Positions 1-9,794 of a DNA stretch of 34,597 nt are shown here, in pieces (within the stretch, counting starts at the first letter, position 1; every line of letters begins with the position of its first letter). The position numbers and the translations under genes were made by a program. The notes under the pieces are model-generated. The model did no database searches. It had not been told where the DNA came from and was given only the letters and a program-made list of their open reading frames with translations. Source of the stretch: Owenia fusiformis (Eukaryota; Annelida; Polychaeta; Sabellida; Oweniidae); assembly GCA_903813345.2 (NCBI GenBank), contig CAIIXF020000077.1:1-34597 (forward strand), in the 5' to 3' direction.

Positions 1-645
1 TCTTGAATGGTGGGAAAGGGAAGGGGGAAAGGGGGTATCAGCCCCTTTTCTTTTCACATTAGATAATTATTGTTTTTGGGTTATATGTTTTTTTCTTATC
101 ACTGGTTAACACTTAGGGTTTGCTAGGCTCAATTACAACTTTTGGTGCAATCCCTTTGACACTTATGCTTAGATCTATGTACTCCCAAGTGTACCTCTCC
201 TCTCTATGCACAATTGAACATAGAGAGGAGAGGTGCCAATTTGGAGCATGTTTTGTAAGATACTGTTGTTTTTTAGACAAATTATTATCAAACTTTACAA
301 AATTAACATTGAATGAACTAAATCATTATGGAATTTCAAGGCAAAGTCTGTAAGATTGGTTGAACAAATAAACTTTTCTTCGAGCCTGTGTCTTTTTGCA
401 TCCTATACTCTAACGTGTTTTTGTTGATTTAAATTGAAATTACAATTATCAAAGTATAATACGTATAAGTACGAGGTAAGATCATTCATCCCTCAATAAA
501 TCGCATTGAAATAAACTAAACAACAACAACATTCTTTTTGGCAACTTAATTTAACATGACACTGCATCTGTAGCTAAAATTGCAAGTCATAAAGTCCTGT
601 TGATCCCGGAAACCACCTCTGTAAATGTTTTTTTATTTGTTATAG
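1..645 (+). other. intron of gene A (partial)
   Basis: Non-coding sequence upstream of the first visible exon of gene A. It ends in an acceptor (TATAG at 641-645). The equivalent intron of gene B is only 345 nt (23111-23455), so this one is longer or carries an insertion. It holds a 16-bp perfect hairpin (193-234). The short open frame at 120-353 has no recognisable domain and no paralogous counterpart. Confidence 0.6.
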
Positions 646-802
646 ATACTGACCCATGTATTTTTGGAAAAATGGAATGTTTTGGTTGAGGGGATAGGTG
701 GTGCTAATGTTGCTGTGTCTTTTGAGCTATTCTCAAAGATGTATACCATATCAATGCCTAAAACAGGATTAGTTGGAACATTTGCCCTGCTTGATATTGG
801 TG
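646..802 (+). CDS. gene A exon, 157 nt (beta-rich unrecognised region)
   Basis: Acceptor TATAG precedes and donor GTAAGA follows. It starts in phase 0 and ends in phase 1. The protein reads [14 protein letters not shown] and ends in TFALLDIG. It aligns over its full length without indels to gene B exon 23456-23612. No family is recognised. Confidence 0.85.
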
Positions 803-1054
803 GTAAGATATAGTATCTTTAGTATGCTAAAAGTGCAATGCAATGTTTCATATCGGCATCTGAAAAGCTGTGAGCTGAGAAGACAGTAATAAACATAAAA
901 CGTCGATGATTAGTATACTTAGTATGTTACCAATGGCATTTCAGTTTGCAATTACATTATTGCATTGTAAAAGAGAGTGCACGTTGTGTCTAACATACCA
1001 AAAATACATTTAAAAACCACTGTCACTTGTTAACAGATTTTTCGATTTTCTAAG

Positions 1055-2261
1055 GTCTGGATCTGAGAAAATGGTGCGCTCCAAATGCTAATCCACCTGG
1101 TATGTTCGCTTCGTTCTACATAACCGTTAACCCATTCAGAGATGTACCCATACTTCAAGACTGGGTGTTCAATTTCGACGTTATTGCTTATGGATTTCTC
1201 ACTTATGAAGTGTCCGATGACATGGAGAGCCTTCCAACGTATAGTATTTGGAATGATCTACTTGAAGTTCAAGTTATTGTAGAAAATCTCAAGGCTCTAA
1301 TTACTGAAAATATTGCAAGATTTCTGGAGACACTGACGTCAACCGCAGCTGATATTGTCAACACGTTCAGGGATGCAGTATCCGAACTTATTGACTCGAT
1401 TAAGAACGCCATCAATGATATCAAAAATGGCAAATTTCCATCAATTCCCGATATAATCAAACCAGTGAAAGATGCAATCGATGACTTAAAAACCATATGG
1501 GAAACATTTAAAGATGAAATTGAATTCGACGTCGATGCCCTGAAATCCAATGTTACACAATTTATTGATAATGAACTTGAAAGAATAAAGAACAATACTA
1601 AAGTATTGATTGAGAAAATAACTGGCCAAATCATGGATGTGACAAAAAACTATTCCGGATTTGGCTTAAAGGCATATGTTGACATTCAAATATTTGGTCT
1701 TCAGTTTCCCTCCCTCGATGTAGAATTTGTGTACAGTGTGGGATCGCTAGGGCAGTGTAGTCGGTTTCAATACATGTATGATCTACTAAAAGGAAAGAAT
1801 GCATTGCGGGCAATGGCTGTATTTACCTTTCATAAGAAACTTGGATATTTCTTGGAAATAGCAAATGGATATGGATTAGAGATAGCATTCAGCAAGGAAG
1901 CAAAAGAAAAAACAATTGTGCACCTTATCGCCAATGCTAATTTCCTTGGTCTAAGAGCACGAGTTGATGTCTTCATATCTCTTTTTAAGCTTGGGTTTGG
2001 TTTTGAGGCAAATGTGTTTAACATATTCCGTGCAAGAATCGACGCAGAGGCTTCCGTCCCTGGGTTCACTCCTTTTAAAGATCTACTCTACAAAGTAACT
2101 GTTCAGTTTCTACCTGGTGGAGATGATTCGTTTGAAGGAAGCTTTGGTGATGCACTGAGGCGTGCTATTCAAAACATTGCAAACGCAGCAAATGATCGTT
2201 TAACTGCTGCACAGAATGGACTTGCAGCAGCAAGAGGTGGTCTCACCAGAGCTCAGCAATG
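1055..2261 (+). CDS. gene A exon, 1207 nt (amphipathic helical segment)
   Basis: Open throughout from acceptor TAAG to donor GTAAAT, and identical in length to gene B exon 23753-24959. It begins with [17 protein letters not shown] long stretch rich in I, L, D, K and E follows (about 1255-1640), with the pattern of amphipathic helices or coiled coil. A more beta-like segment comes next ([18 protein letters not shown]), then an Ala-rich end ([19 protein letters not shown]). The open frame alone would suggest a start at 1102, but the homology and phase show this is an internal exon. No known domain is recognised. Confidence 0.88.
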
Positions 2262-2394
2262 GTAAATAGCAATAGCAAGTATCATAGTACGCTGTGTTAA
2301 AGTCTTGTGATGATACAAGAAGTATTGCAAAGTGGAACACTTTACAAGTACTTGATGTAGACCGCAAACCGATAATTTACTTATTTCATTATAT

Positions 2395-2480
2395 CATATC
2401 GTAGTTTATCATATCTAATATCATATTATATTATAATATGTTATATTATATTATAATCTATTATATTGTATTATATTAAA
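2395..2480. repeat. AT-rich low-complexity tract in gene A intron
   Basis: Runs of ATATTATATTATAAT-like units occupy the end of the intron, directly before the acceptor at 2481. A shorter similar tract is found at the same place in gene B (about 25155-25210), so it pre-dates the duplication and has changed length since. Confidence 0.8.
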
Positions 2481-2481
2481 G

Positions 2482-5200
2482 GCTCGAGTCGAAAAAGAGT
2501 GACGTCGACAAAGCTAATGTTGTATTCGATAGAGGCATTGAAGGACTAGAAAGGGCAAAGGAAGCTGTTGAAAGAGCAAAGGGTCCATTGAAAAAAGCGT
2601 TAGCCAAATTAGATGCAGCTCAAAAGAAAGTTGACAACCTTTGTAGGATTACAGATTGTAAGCCCTGGTGTATTCCAGGGATCAAATGCAAAATTTGTTG
2701 GAAGAAAGTTTGGTTCATTAAGATTCCATACCCATGTTGCGATTGGACAAGGTGTATGATCAAAATTCCAAACCTCCTCTGTCTAGCTAAAAACGCAGCA
2801 TGCTGGGTGGTTAGAAAAATTGCTTATGTTGTTCTTGAGGTAGCCAAATTTGGCGTGAGGGTTCTTATGCTTCCATTTGACCTTGCAAAGGCAGCTCTTA
2901 GTGTGGCCCAGATAGTCGTCGACAAAGCCAGGGTTGTATTAGAGGTTGCCAAAGGAATTCTCACTCTTGCTCAGATTGGGCTGGAAGGAGCTAAAGGCAT
3001 TCTAAGAGGGGCTGAACTGGCTCTCGAGGCAGTCAAAATAGCAGTTAGAATAGGTCTTAAACTCGCTGGGTGGATAATCCAATTTGGTCTACAGAGTCTA
3101 ATAGATATTAAAAAATGTGGATTCTCGGTTGAACTATCTACTAAAGATCTGTTCGTTATTGATGTGTTTTGTGAAATTAATGCATTTAGACTCGGCTGGA
3201 GGAAAATAAATATAACTATCAATTTCCGCAATTTATTAGAAACACTATGGAATGCAGCGAAAGCTGTCATCAAATACCTAACAAGTTTAATTTCTTTTGG
3301 ACGTAAGAAGAGGGAAATAGATTATAGACAGGCACACATTGTTCATAGATTGTATCGAAAGCTTCGCAACGTTGATGCCTTGGACTTATTTCTGATGGTA
3401 TAGATAGTGATATTTTGGCAAACATTGTGAACAGTACGATTGATGCAACAGAAGAATATGAAACACCAAATAAAACTGCAGATGAAGATGAAACTACCAT
3501 AAGAATAGAAGATTTCAAACGAAAATGTGAAAAATTCAAAAGAATTGAGGAGTTTCTCACTGGCGCTGCCCAGTCTCTTTTTGAAATAACAAGTGAAACG
3601 ATACAAGGAATTGATGATTCTAATGATGATTTTAACAGAAATGAACAAAACTCTTCAGACATAGGTTCTATTGGGATCAATTTGGATGAACTAACAATTG
3701 ACGATTTGGGAAAGCTTGGCATCAATGTTACCGATGCATTTATAAACTATGGAATAACTCCTGAACAATTGATTGCGTCAATAAAAGAGGCAAATATTGA
3801 TCAAGATGAGTCTGTGAACGAACTGGGTACCACGATTGACCAGGCGAACATTGAAAGCGAAAAACAACTACAAAACGCAAAAAGTTTTCCCCTTATGTTG
3901 CTCTGGCGAAATGCGATGGAAAATGCAACTGCCACCTTTTGGGAGGAAGATAGATGCAATGGATTCAAAGATTGTATGCTTGTTAGTTTCTCTGAACTAT
4001 TTGACTTGTATAACTTTACAGATTCACCCGGGGCAGAAGAAATTAAATACTTGACCCTTGAACTAGCTGAATTATTTTCTGAAATCATTGACAGTGAAAA
4101 TATTTCAAATTTCAAGGCAATGGAATTGTCGGATAACATTTTGAAAGTACTCAAAATCGCAAAGGAGAAAAAAGTGTTTTGCGCTACAGCTCCTCAAATT
4201 ACAATACCAACTGAAGTTAAAGTTAAACCTGACAAAAAGGTTGTCATTGTTTGTAAGACAACAGGAGACCCGAAACCAGACATATATTGGGAACGTGATG
4301 GGGAACGCTTTAATGGATCAAACGGCGATACTATCGATACAATTGCAAGCTTGGATTCTGAAGGAGAGTATACATGCGTAGCATCTAATCACATTGCTAC
4401 GGTCAGAGCAAAGGTTTATATTCGTTTAGTCGAGTCACCTACTATTGCCGAACATCCTAAATATACGATGACTACAGTTGGGAATCCTAGTGGTGCAGAA
4501 TTTCATTGTGTTGCTAATGGTATACCAAAACCAACTATCACATGGAGACGGGTACTTGGTAGTGGAAAGAGTGAAAAACTGAATTTGACTGGTGAACAAT
4601 TAGTGATATCGTCTCCTAAACTGTCTGACGCGGGCAAGTATTTATGCGTAGCAAAGAACAGTCGCGGTACTGTGTGGTCTAACCAAGCAAGACTACGAGT
4701 AATGGCAGCTAGAATAGCATTTCCTGGTGCTTTTCTGAAACTCGGCTATATCAAAGTGAATGAAGGCTTTAACAGCACTCACACGGAGTACAAGCGACCC
4801 TTGGTGTACCATAAAAGAAAAAGGCCATACATAAAATGGGCAATTAGGAAGATTTTGCGAGAGACAGAAGAACCTTCCTTGGTAGTCCTACATAGTCTTA
4901 CCTGCAATGCTAATACTGATGGTGGAACTATCAACCTACAACTGCGTATCGGTGAATACAAAAGTATTGATGGAAAAGATTACTATGACATGCAAGCTGT
5001 ATTCAAAACATGGTCGAATTTGTTAGACGGAATATTGAAAAGATTTGAGGAATTATCCGACAATGAGCAGATTTTGACTAAACGGACTGATGTTGAAATA
5101 TATTATGCCTTGGATCGCTCGCAATTCGCTGCAACACGAAAGACAAAGTGTCCCTATGGACACGAACTGTACCCGGATGACATATGGAATATGATATGTG
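2482..5200 (+). pseudogene. gene A exon, 2719 nt, frameshifted: Cys cluster, helical repeats, RKKR site, two Ig domains
   Basis: Aligned with gene B exon 25213-27935 (2723 nt) it is exactly four bases shorter. In order it holds a Cys-rich cluster ([15 protein letters not shown] near 2670), Ala/Lys/Leu amphipathic repeats ([13 protein letters not shown] near 2937), and a furin-type RKKR at 3302-3313. The 4-nt deletion lies at 3385/3386 with TAG at 3401. In the shifted frame come an acidic Asn/Asp/Glu-rich segment and two I-set Ig domains (about 4185-4440 and 4435-4710), with Cys-Trp-Cys intact in both ([12 protein letters not shown] / IYWERDG / GEYTCVAS and [12 protein letters not shown] / ITWRR / GKYLCVAK). 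Donor GTGAGT is at 5201. A truncated product would end 29 residues after RKKR. Confidence 0.85.
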
Positions 5201-5352
5201 GTGAGTATTCTTTCTTTCCGATCACTAATCATCAGAGCTACAATTCAAATGACCACCTAAGTTATAATTGTTTGCAACTTACAGCGGTATATTTCTTTTG
5301 TATTAATTTAAGTATTCTTAATAATTGCTGTACATTTCTTTTGTATTTCTAG

Positions 5353-5434
5353 TTCCATGTCACAGAGATACGTCGTTCACATTGGTTGGTCAGCGTAAGT
5401 GGCGCTGCATTCGAACATTGAGGAGAATGAAAGC
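5353..5434 (+). CDS. gene A exon, 82 nt (basic Cys-containing tail)
   Basis: Acceptor TTTCTAG and donor GTAAGT. With the preceding G it encodes [17 protein letters not shown] followed by [10 protein letters not shown]. It is identical in length and phase to gene B exon 28999-29080. The region is basic and carries two Cys that may pair with those of the preceding CPYGHELYP segment. Confidence 0.85.
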
Positions 5435-5772
5435 GTAAGTAAATAATTGATTGATGCTGTATCATACTAAAAGTTAATTTTATCCAAACTTTTGCAATGA
5501 ACTCCTACAGTATTTTTCGAAGGCGCTAATTCTATGGATCATATTTAATTCTCCTCGTGTTTTTACGGGCTGTTATCCATGATAAACTCATAATTTGACC
5601 TATTTTTACAACTTGACTTCCCTTTGAAAGAGGACCATATGAGCCAACCGTATAGTGCCATTTTGATAATAGATGATAGTATTAGTCCTAATTAATAGAT
5701 TAACTAATTAAGTAAGTATAGCGTGTCTGCATTTTGTATGATCTATATTGTTAGTTAACACTTTTGTTTCAG

Positions 5773-5851
5773 GAGAAATAAGGTGAACAGCAAGTCATAT
5801 GCTGAAGGCGATGACTTCGACATGGCAGAGTCTATATTCGACACTCTCTGA
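5773..5851 (+). CDS. gene A last coding exon
   Basis: Acceptor TTTCAG, then in frame ARNKVNSKSYAEGDDFDM to a stop TGA at 5849-5851. The acidic C-terminus (ending SIFDTL) is absent from gene B, where small changes produce an earlier stop. No canonical AATAAA was seen close downstream. Confidence 0.75.
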
Positions 5852-5990
5852 AGAGGACTCGTGAAAAAGAACGATTGGGACGTTTTATTGTTAACCTATG
5901 TTCGGCATCATATTGAAACCAATTTATATTAATAACTTCAAGTTAAGATGCCTCAAAATGCTTTTATTCCAGAAAATGTATTGTATGTTA
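5852..5990. other. 3' flank of gene A, duplicated in gene B flank
   Basis: This stretch after the stop is clearly related to the gene B 3' flank at about 30030-30130; the phrases GGCATCATATTGA and ACCAATTTATAT are shared. It is probably 3' UTR. The next recognisable homology resumes near 7785, so everything between is an insertion in the A copy or a loss in the B copy. Confidence 0.65.
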
Positions 5991-5994
5991 CGCG

Positions 5995-6575
5995 GTATAT
6001 GGCATACATTCATGGTTGCGCGGTATTTGTGATATGGGTGAATATGCCATACTCACCTGCGGTATATGGCATATTCCGCAGGTGAGTATGCAATATTCCG
6101 CAGTGAATATGCGATACATTGATTTCAGTGAATACCCGATGGTTACCTGCGGAATATGTCATACTCACTTGCGGAATATGCCATATACCGCAGGTGAAAA
6201 CGTGATACAGAAAGCCTTGATTTGATTGGTTGCGAGAATCGACTCTAAATGTAAAACTTCGCTGGATTACCAATATAGTTAGTGCGTCGAGTACTAATAT
6301 ATGAATCCTGGATTGATTGAGTAAGTTTACTACGCGAGATTGGTGTCTGGTACTTCTGCTAAGTTAATATATTCGACACACAGTACTGTTGATTCAGTAA
6401 TCATTATAATAATTTATAACGTTTTACTTGTTCGTTCAATCGATGCAATTGACAATTGCGTACTTCCGTATCACGTTCTTATTGGTAAGTGTGTATGCCA
6501 TATACCGCAGGTAAATCTGTCACACACCACAAGTGAATATGCCATATTCGTTGCGGAATATGACATATTTTTGTA
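5995..6575. repeat. palindromic CCGCAGGTGA / ATATGCCATAT repeat cluster
   Basis: A unit close to CCGCAGGTGAGTATG with ATATGGCATATTC recurs in both orientations in two groups, about 5995-6205 and 6488-6570. The clearest inverted pair is 6048-6090, arms of about 21 nt with one mismatch. The two overlapping open frames here, one on each strand, are by-products of the palindromes. It is probably a small non-autonomous element or satellite-like repeat. Confidence 0.75.
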
Positions 6576-6599
6576 TCGTGTTTACCGCGTAACATTGTA

Positions 6600-7711
6600 C
6601 AGGGTGGGCCAAAAAAACCAATACCCAACTTCAAATCAGGATAAAAATAGTTACATTTAATATGGTACATTGACTTACATATCATTTTAAAGGTTATACA
6701 ATTTCTAACAATTTGGTATATAACACTATGTCATGAAATCAATAGTAAAGTTTTATTAAACTTATTTGGGAGGCCGGGTTGCTATTTAAGGTCTCCAGAT
6801 TTGAGGGAGAAAATAGTAAATCTGCGGAATTATGTTAATTTTCTATTTATAGAATATCATTCTTTTGTAAGGTGAATACATGCTTGGATATTGATATTTG
6901 CATCATTGTGTGACTAAATTTATTGTTTATGAATTTCAGTGTTGTTTAATAACATTTTACACTTTATCTATTTAAACAATTTTAATAATTGCTCAATATA
7001 CCCCACCCCCTCCCCTCTGCATCAACAATAAGCTTCAAGTGGTAGCGCAATCTATCAATAGCCTTATTGAGAGATTTCTGTTACAATTCATTTCAGCACT
7101 TTAGGATTCTGTTTCAGCTCATCACTGCTGTTTATTGGATGCTTTTGATTGTACCATTTCCTCGAGATGGCTCCATGTATGGTAATCAAACACATTAGCA
7201 TCGGGGCTGTTGGGTGGCCAAGCATCGGGATCAATCAAATTGACACTTGTTTGCAAAGAAATGACAATATCTACTTTGATCTATGGTACGAGGTAATGTC
7301 TTGTTGGAAAATAAAATCCTCGTCACATATACGTTTAATGTCTTTTAACACACCCTTTGAGTACTTATTGATAATAAACAACACTAAAATTCATAAACAA
7401 AAAGTTTAGTCACACAATATGCAAATATACAAGCATGTATTCACCTAACAAAATGATATTCTATAAATAAAAATGAACATTATTCCGCAGATTTACTATT
7501 TTCTCCCTAAAATCTGGATACCTTAAATACCGACCTGGCCTCCCAAATAAGCATAATAAAACTTTAATATTGATTTCATGACATAGTGTTATATACCAAA
7601 TTGTTCGAAAATGGATTACCTTTAAAATGATATATAAATCAATGTATCATATTGAACATAGTTATTTTCATTCTGATTTAAAGTTGGGTATTGGTTTTTT
7701 GGCCCACCCTG
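6600..7711. mobile_element. Tc1/mariner-like element with long inverted arms, TA-flanked
   Basis: Both ends read CAGGGTGGGCCAAAA inward and are flanked by TA (6598-6599 and 7712-7713), the target duplication typical of Tc1/mariner elements. The inverted similarity does not stop at the ends: it continues for about 350 nt per arm (6600-about 6955 and about 7372-7711) with small differences. The central 400 nt carry a decayed transposase fragment on the minus strand. It interrupts homology between the gene A and gene B 3' flanks, so it probably inserted after the duplication. Confidence 0.88.
7122..7335 (-). pseudogene. mariner-type transposase remnant
   Basis: Read on the minus strand, pieces of the DDE catalytic core are visible: EDFIFQQD with its Asp codon at 7298-7300, then after a frame change PDAWPPNSPDANVFDYHTW, ending in a stop at 7122-7124. 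FQQD and WPPNSPD are the second and third acidic motif regions of IS630/Tc1/mariner transposases. The N-terminal helix-turn-helix part is missing and the frame is broken, so it cannot be active. Confidence 0.8.
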
Positions 7712-7713
7712 TA

Positions 7714-8480
7714 TATGTACACGTTTTTTATTCCTCATAAAAACGTCGGTACACTAGAAATATAATATACTCGTACAAAACCCTACTCGGGAAGATATTT
7801 CTATCCAAGAATGGCTTTAAAATAGTGATTGCGGAGCCTTTGTAAGATAATGAAAAGTTGCTTAATATCAAAGAAAATGAAAAAATGGTGACGGTGATGA
7901 TGTGAACTCTGACTGTAATCTAACGGAGATACTGAAGGAGCCTAGGAACCATTTGCAAGACGTTTACTATTAATACCATTTAATGAATATATATTTCATG
8001 ATGATCAATGTTGCATAATATATGATCGATGCTATTAACATAAGAATGCATTCTTTATCATTATCCAGGATATTTTCGAATAAATATTGCAAAGCAAAAC
8101 TTAGTTTAATTCTTTTTATGACTGTAGTTCCCATATATCCACACGGGACACACCCAGTCTCCTCCGTTATGAAATATATCAACGTTTCAGTTATGCTATT
8201 TACCAGAGGGTGTCAGTGAACTCCAATCTCCATATCAAATTTCATAGCAGACAGATATTTTACTGTGATTTGTTATCACTTTAAAAATGTTTTCTTACAC
8301 GTCAGCTAATTTTTCAAATCTATTGTAACGGAACTGAATCAGTATTATATATTATGCTATCTGATATCATCTCGTCGGTAAAAATCATATAACACAAAAT
8401 AATCTCTGTAATGGTTAAACTGTTCAACGAGAGCTGTTCTCCTTTTTTTCATTTACCCTGGCCTTTTGAAGCCAATGAAA
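7714..8480. other. intergenic, duplicated flank of gene A
   Basis: Patches at about 7785-7930 and 8060-8200 resemble the gene B 3' flank at 30126-30290 and 31085-31220 (for example CAGGATATTTT followed by AATATTGCAAA). No gene was seen. The short open frames here are not conserved between the copies. Confidence 0.6.
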
Positions 8481-8589
8481 TATATATACAGGGCCGATCC
8501 AGAAGTCCTGATAAAAATGTTATAACTTAAAAGGTTTCCATTCATTTTGCACAATATTTTAAGAGTATCTGGGTCATTCATTTCCTCAA

Positions 8590-9275
8590 AGGTTATAAAA
8601 ATTTACATTTTGGTAAAAAATACTTATGTTTTTTTTTTGACCTTTTTTTTTTATTCACAAATATTAAACATGTACAATAACATAACAATACAATAAATTG
8701 CGTATAAGCAGGATTCACAAAAATTGTTTTACAAAAATATTGATAAAGATAAATGTTGTTTTTTTCAAAAGTTCTTGATGATGTTTTCAATCCATACAGA
8801 CAAATTGTAGTCCTTTTTTATGAGTTTAAATAAGCAGGAATAATATTGTAAATTGTTCGAATGTCAAATAGTTTCCAACTGTTATTGTCTTCTGAAAATT
8901 TACACCAGTTGTTATATATTGTGATACCTAAAATTGTTATAATGACATTCCTGAAGTTTGTGATGTTATTACCAGATAAAAATCCTATAACAATACGTTT
9001 ATACATGATTTCACATTTTAATTGTAAACCTAATTCTTGCGTATAAGCAGGATTCACAAAAATTGTTTTACAAAAATATTGATAAAGATAAATGTTTTTT
9101 TTTCAAAAGTTCTTGATGATGTTTTCAATCCATACAGACAAATTGTAGTCCTTTTTATGAGTTCACATTTTAATTGTAAACCTAATTCTTGCCATATATG
9201 TTTTACTTTTTTACATTCATATAACATGTTTCATATCATGAGTTTTATTGCATAAAAGACACATGCTTATGTTTA
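8590..9275 (-). mobile_element. LINE (L1-like) 3' fragment, ORF2 C-terminal zinc-binding region
   Basis: On the minus strand the segment near 9270-9180 reads CLLCNKTHDMKHV and, after a frame change, YECKKVKHIWQELGLQLKCE. This fits the zf-RVT type Cys/His motif downstream of reverse transcriptase in L1-like LINEs (CxLC...H....C...W). It continues into a Phe/Ile/Lys-rich tail (SGNNITNFRNVIITILG). Part is directly duplicated: 8699-8826 and 9038-9163 are near-identical, and a 28-nt block at 9012 recurs at 9165. Frameshifts and stops make it a dead fragment. Confidence 0.65.
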
Positions 9276-9379
9276 TACTTATGTTTATGGTTGCTATGGT
9301 AACCTCAATAACGGTATAGCGGGACAGGGTAATATTTGTGTAAAACGCGACCGAATAGAGCCATAGATTTCAACATGTT

Positions 9380-9693
9380 TGACTACGACAACATTACACC
9401 AGGACAACATCAAACACCAGGACAACAGCATGTCACAAATCTGGCATTGTGTACAACATTATCAGCAATAAGTTAAATATGGAAGTATTTCTACATTCTC
9501 CATATTCCCCAGATAATGCTCCCTAAAAAGGGATCCAAGTGTCTCATATTTAGCACACTTGTTGAAATTTAGAATGCTGTCGACATCTCTAGAAGAACTG
9601 CAAAATGTGTACAATTAGTGGGTGGATAGATACCAGAATGTATTAATGCAGTGTTTTAATGAAGAAGGACATTATTTTGAGTATTTTCATTAA
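9380..9693 (+). pseudogene. mariner-type transposase C-terminal remnant
   Basis: Frame-broken pieces of a mariner transposase: QDN at about 9420, then ACHKSGIVYNIISN, then FLHSPYSPDNAP ending at a stop at 9524, and finally NEEGHYFEYFH with stop at 9691-9693. HSPYSPD contains the third catalytic acidic residue (codon 9512-9514), and the ending matches the usual GGHFEH-type mariner C-terminus. There is a short direct duplication (ACCAGGACAAC twice near 9400-9420). Confidence 0.75.
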
Positions 9694-9794
9694 ACTTTAT
9701 CTCAAATAGGCGTTCACAGTTGGATTTAGTGTTTCAGATTTTCAATAAAAGTTATGACGCCAATATGAGCTGGTCCTGGACCAAGTCCTGTACC

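Larger units (their letters stand above)
646..5851 (+). pseudogene. gene A, 3' part: paralogue of gene B, frameshifted in its largest exon
   Basis: Five exons are visible: 646-802 (157 nt), 1055-2261 (1207 nt), 2482-5200 (2719 nt), 5353-5434 (82 nt) and 5773-5851 (79 nt with stop TGA). The counterparts in gene B are 157, 1207, 2723, 82 and 40 nt, with identical phases and very similar protein. The encoded region covers the unrecognised C-terminal half of the gene B protein: amphipathic helical stretch, Cys cluster, furin-type RKKR (3302-3313), two Ig domains and a basic tail. Relative to gene B four bases (GATC) are missing between 3385 and 3386, giving an in-frame TAG at 3401-3403; the old frame then stays open to the donor at 5201. 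The 5' half, expected to hold lysozyme and EGF modules, lies outside the window. It is either a recent pseudogene, a functional Ig-less form, or an assembly error; I favour a real but recent lesion. Confidence 0.75.
8489..9790 (+). mobile_element. probable second Tc1/mariner relic, disrupted by LINE sequence
   Basis: A mariner-like end (TACAGGGCCGATCCAG from 8487) and a weakly matching inverted end (reverse complement TACAGGACTTGGTCCAG, ending 9792) bracket a + strand transposase relic (9380-9693). The two ends match only partly, so the exact limits are tentative; the transposase relic itself is clear. The LINE-like segment at 8590-9275 would be nested inside. Confidence 0.4.

Noticed and set aside
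120-353. 77-codon open frame at the left end
   Set aside because: It spans a palindrome, has no domain, lies in an intron by comparison with gene B and has no counterpart there.
1269-2069. Open frames on the minus strand opposite gene A and gene B exons
   Set aside because: They mirror the strong coding exons on the + strand, recur in both copies only because the exons do, and show no domain.
1102-2265. A separate gene starting at the Met at 1102 (and likewise at 23800)
   Set aside because: Frame is open upstream to a good acceptor, and exon phases link it to neighbours in both copies; it is an internal exon.
6010-6273. Overlapping open frames on both strands in the repeat cluster
   Set aside because: They come from palindromic repeats; the encoded text is just the repeat unit.
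7149-7409. 86-codon + strand open frame within the mariner
   Set aside because: The minus strand carries recognisable transposase motifs in the same stretch, so this is its antisense shadow.
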